Shown here in pieces: positions 4,863 to 5,189 of a DNA stretch of 5,189 nucleotides. A program made the position numbers and the translations under genes. Source of the stretch: Desulfuromonadales bacterium (GTDB lineage Bacteria > Desulfobacterota > Desulfuromonadia > Desulfuromonadales > BM103). The notes under the pieces were generated by a model. That model was not told where the DNA came from and did not search any database. It was given only the letters and a program-made list of their open reading frames with translations. The stretch spans positions 1 through 5,189 of the forward strand of contig JAOUDB010000224.1 in NCBI GenBank assembly GCA_029859485.1. Direction: 5' to 3'. Numbering within the stretch: the stretch's first letter is position 1; each line of letters begins with the position of its first letter.

Positions 4863-4914
4863 ACGACTTCCGAGAAGAAAACCGGATTATTGTTGATAGC
4901 GGTATTTAGGAAGC
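4863..4914 (+). repeat. Conserved 52-nt repeat module, copy D
   Basis: It starts ACGACTTCCGAGAAG and ends ATTTAGGAAGC. It aligns gaplessly with copies B and C, with about 39 of 52 identical to C. TCCG (4869-4872) can pair with CGGA around the A-rich segment. GCGG (4899-4902 region) can pair with CCGC near 4923-4926, placing AGGA in a loop. A -10-like TATAAC lies at 4855-4860, but no matching -35 is seen. Confidence 0.6.
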
Positions 4915-4932
4915 TCTTTAATCCGCAAATTG

Positions 4933-4965
4933 AAGGCCACTTGGATCCATTTGAGGTGGCCTTTT
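4933..4965 (+). terminator. Terminator hairpin after repeat copy D
   Basis: Arms 4933-4942 and 4954-4963 pair over 10 bp with one G-U (core GGCCAC/GTGGCC). The loop is 11 bases and contains GGATCC, and a CTTTTG tail follows. No plus-strand protein gene precedes it. Confidence 0.65.
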
Positions 4966-4978
4966 GTGTTTTCAGAAA

Positions 4979-5063
4979 CAATAAGCAATCGTATTAGCAA
5001 TACGGTCGACGGGACAATAACTATGCAACTTGCATTTTAACTCTTCCAATAACTTGCTTATTG
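4979..5063. other. Self-complementary segment, possible three-way-junction RNA
   Basis: CAATAAGCAA (4979-4988) and TTGCTTATTG (5054-5063) are exact 10-bp inverted repeats. They enclose two further hairpins: CGTATT 4990-4995 with AATACG 4999-5004, and ATGC/GCAT within ATGCAACTTGCAT 5023-5035. Outside the outer helix, AGAAA and TTTCT (near 5078) could extend it across a bulge. No protein frame is present. Confidence 0.4.
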
Positions 5064-5110
5064 CGCTTAGACTGTTTCTAGCCCTTTACACCTCCCAGTT
5101 TGTTGTAATT

Positions 5111-5179
5111 GGCTAGACTCGGGGTGGTTCACCTCAAACCACCCCGGGTCGCTCAATTTCCTGTAAACCACCACTAGCC
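5111..5179. other. GC-rich hairpin nested in GGCTAG/CTAGCC inverted repeat
   Basis: The arms 5117-5129 and 5137-5149 pair over 13 bp with one G-U, core CGGGGTGGTT/AACCACCCCG, around a 7-base loop. GGCTAG 5111-5116 and CTAGCC 5174-5179 form an outer 6-bp pair. Neither strand has a following T-run, so a simple terminator is unlikely. It may be part of an RNA or element that continues past the window edge. Confidence 0.4.
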
Positions 5180-5189
5180 GCAGAAAACT

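Noticed and set aside
1..5189. Integron cassette array with attC sites
   Set aside because: The repeats are all plus-strand and follow gene-free as well as gene-containing segments, and no RYYYAAC/GTTRRRY core pairs are seen.
1..5189. CRISPR array, rRNA or tRNA genes, insertion sequence
   Set aside because: No regularly spaced short repeats, no conserved RNA core sequences and no transposase-like frame were seen.

Overview
The window looks like a gene-sparse stretch of a Gram-negative chromosome with moderate-to-low GC, most likely from the Desulfuromonadia/Geobacter side of Desulfobacterota. This rests on three things: a GSU3473-family small protein ending in the G-x-E-R-R motif common in those bacteria, a DUF4382 outer-membrane lipoprotein, and a class I (GEMM-I) cyclic-di-GMP riboswitch of the kind abundant there. 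The taxonomic call is an inference from family memory, not a search. Only about half of the 5.2 kb is credibly protein-coding. The rest holds hairpins, terminators and repeats.

Layout, left to right. Positions 1-67 carry the truncated end of a repeat module (copy A) and a terminator. Positions 80-436 (-) encode a small secreted Glu/Gln-rich protein with a Gly-Met tail. Positions 437-872 hold a second repeat module (copy B, with a plausible promoter and a strong terminator) and a nested palindrome. Positions 873-1079 (+) encode an orphan 68-residue charged protein. Positions 1080-1569 hold repeat copy C with its terminator, a 9-bp inverted repeat and a candidate promoter. Positions 1570-1809 (+) encode the GSU3473-family protein with a duplicated eight-residue motif. 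Positions 1810-2286 contain two terminators and AT-rich sequence without a confident gene. Positions 2287-3219 (-) encode the DUF4382 lipoprotein and 3454-4299 (-) a secreted 281-residue protein, separated by a bidirectional terminator. Positions 4391-4558 (-) carry the riboswitch and its expression-platform terminator. Positions 4559-5189 have no gene; they hold repeat copy D, its terminator and two strongly self-complementary segments.

The best-supported regulatory story is the riboswitch. Its aptamer carries the expected GEMM-I signatures: GGCAAACC, a GAAA-capped P2, GGGACGCAAA, a P3 hairpin and GGGTTGCCGAAG. It lies 5' of an intrinsic terminator and the secreted-protein gene. The aptamer's 3' edge can pair perfectly over 8 nt with the terminator's 5' arm and loop, which predicts premature termination when c-di-GMP is high. 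The second notable signal is a 52-nt module present in three full copies (551, 1251, 4863), all on the + strand and alignable without gaps at roughly three-quarters identity. Each copy is followed by a GGCCAC-type terminator hairpin. This may be a multi-copy small RNA family or a dispersed repeat. The proteins do not form an operon; each appears to have its own ribosome binding site and usually its own terminator.
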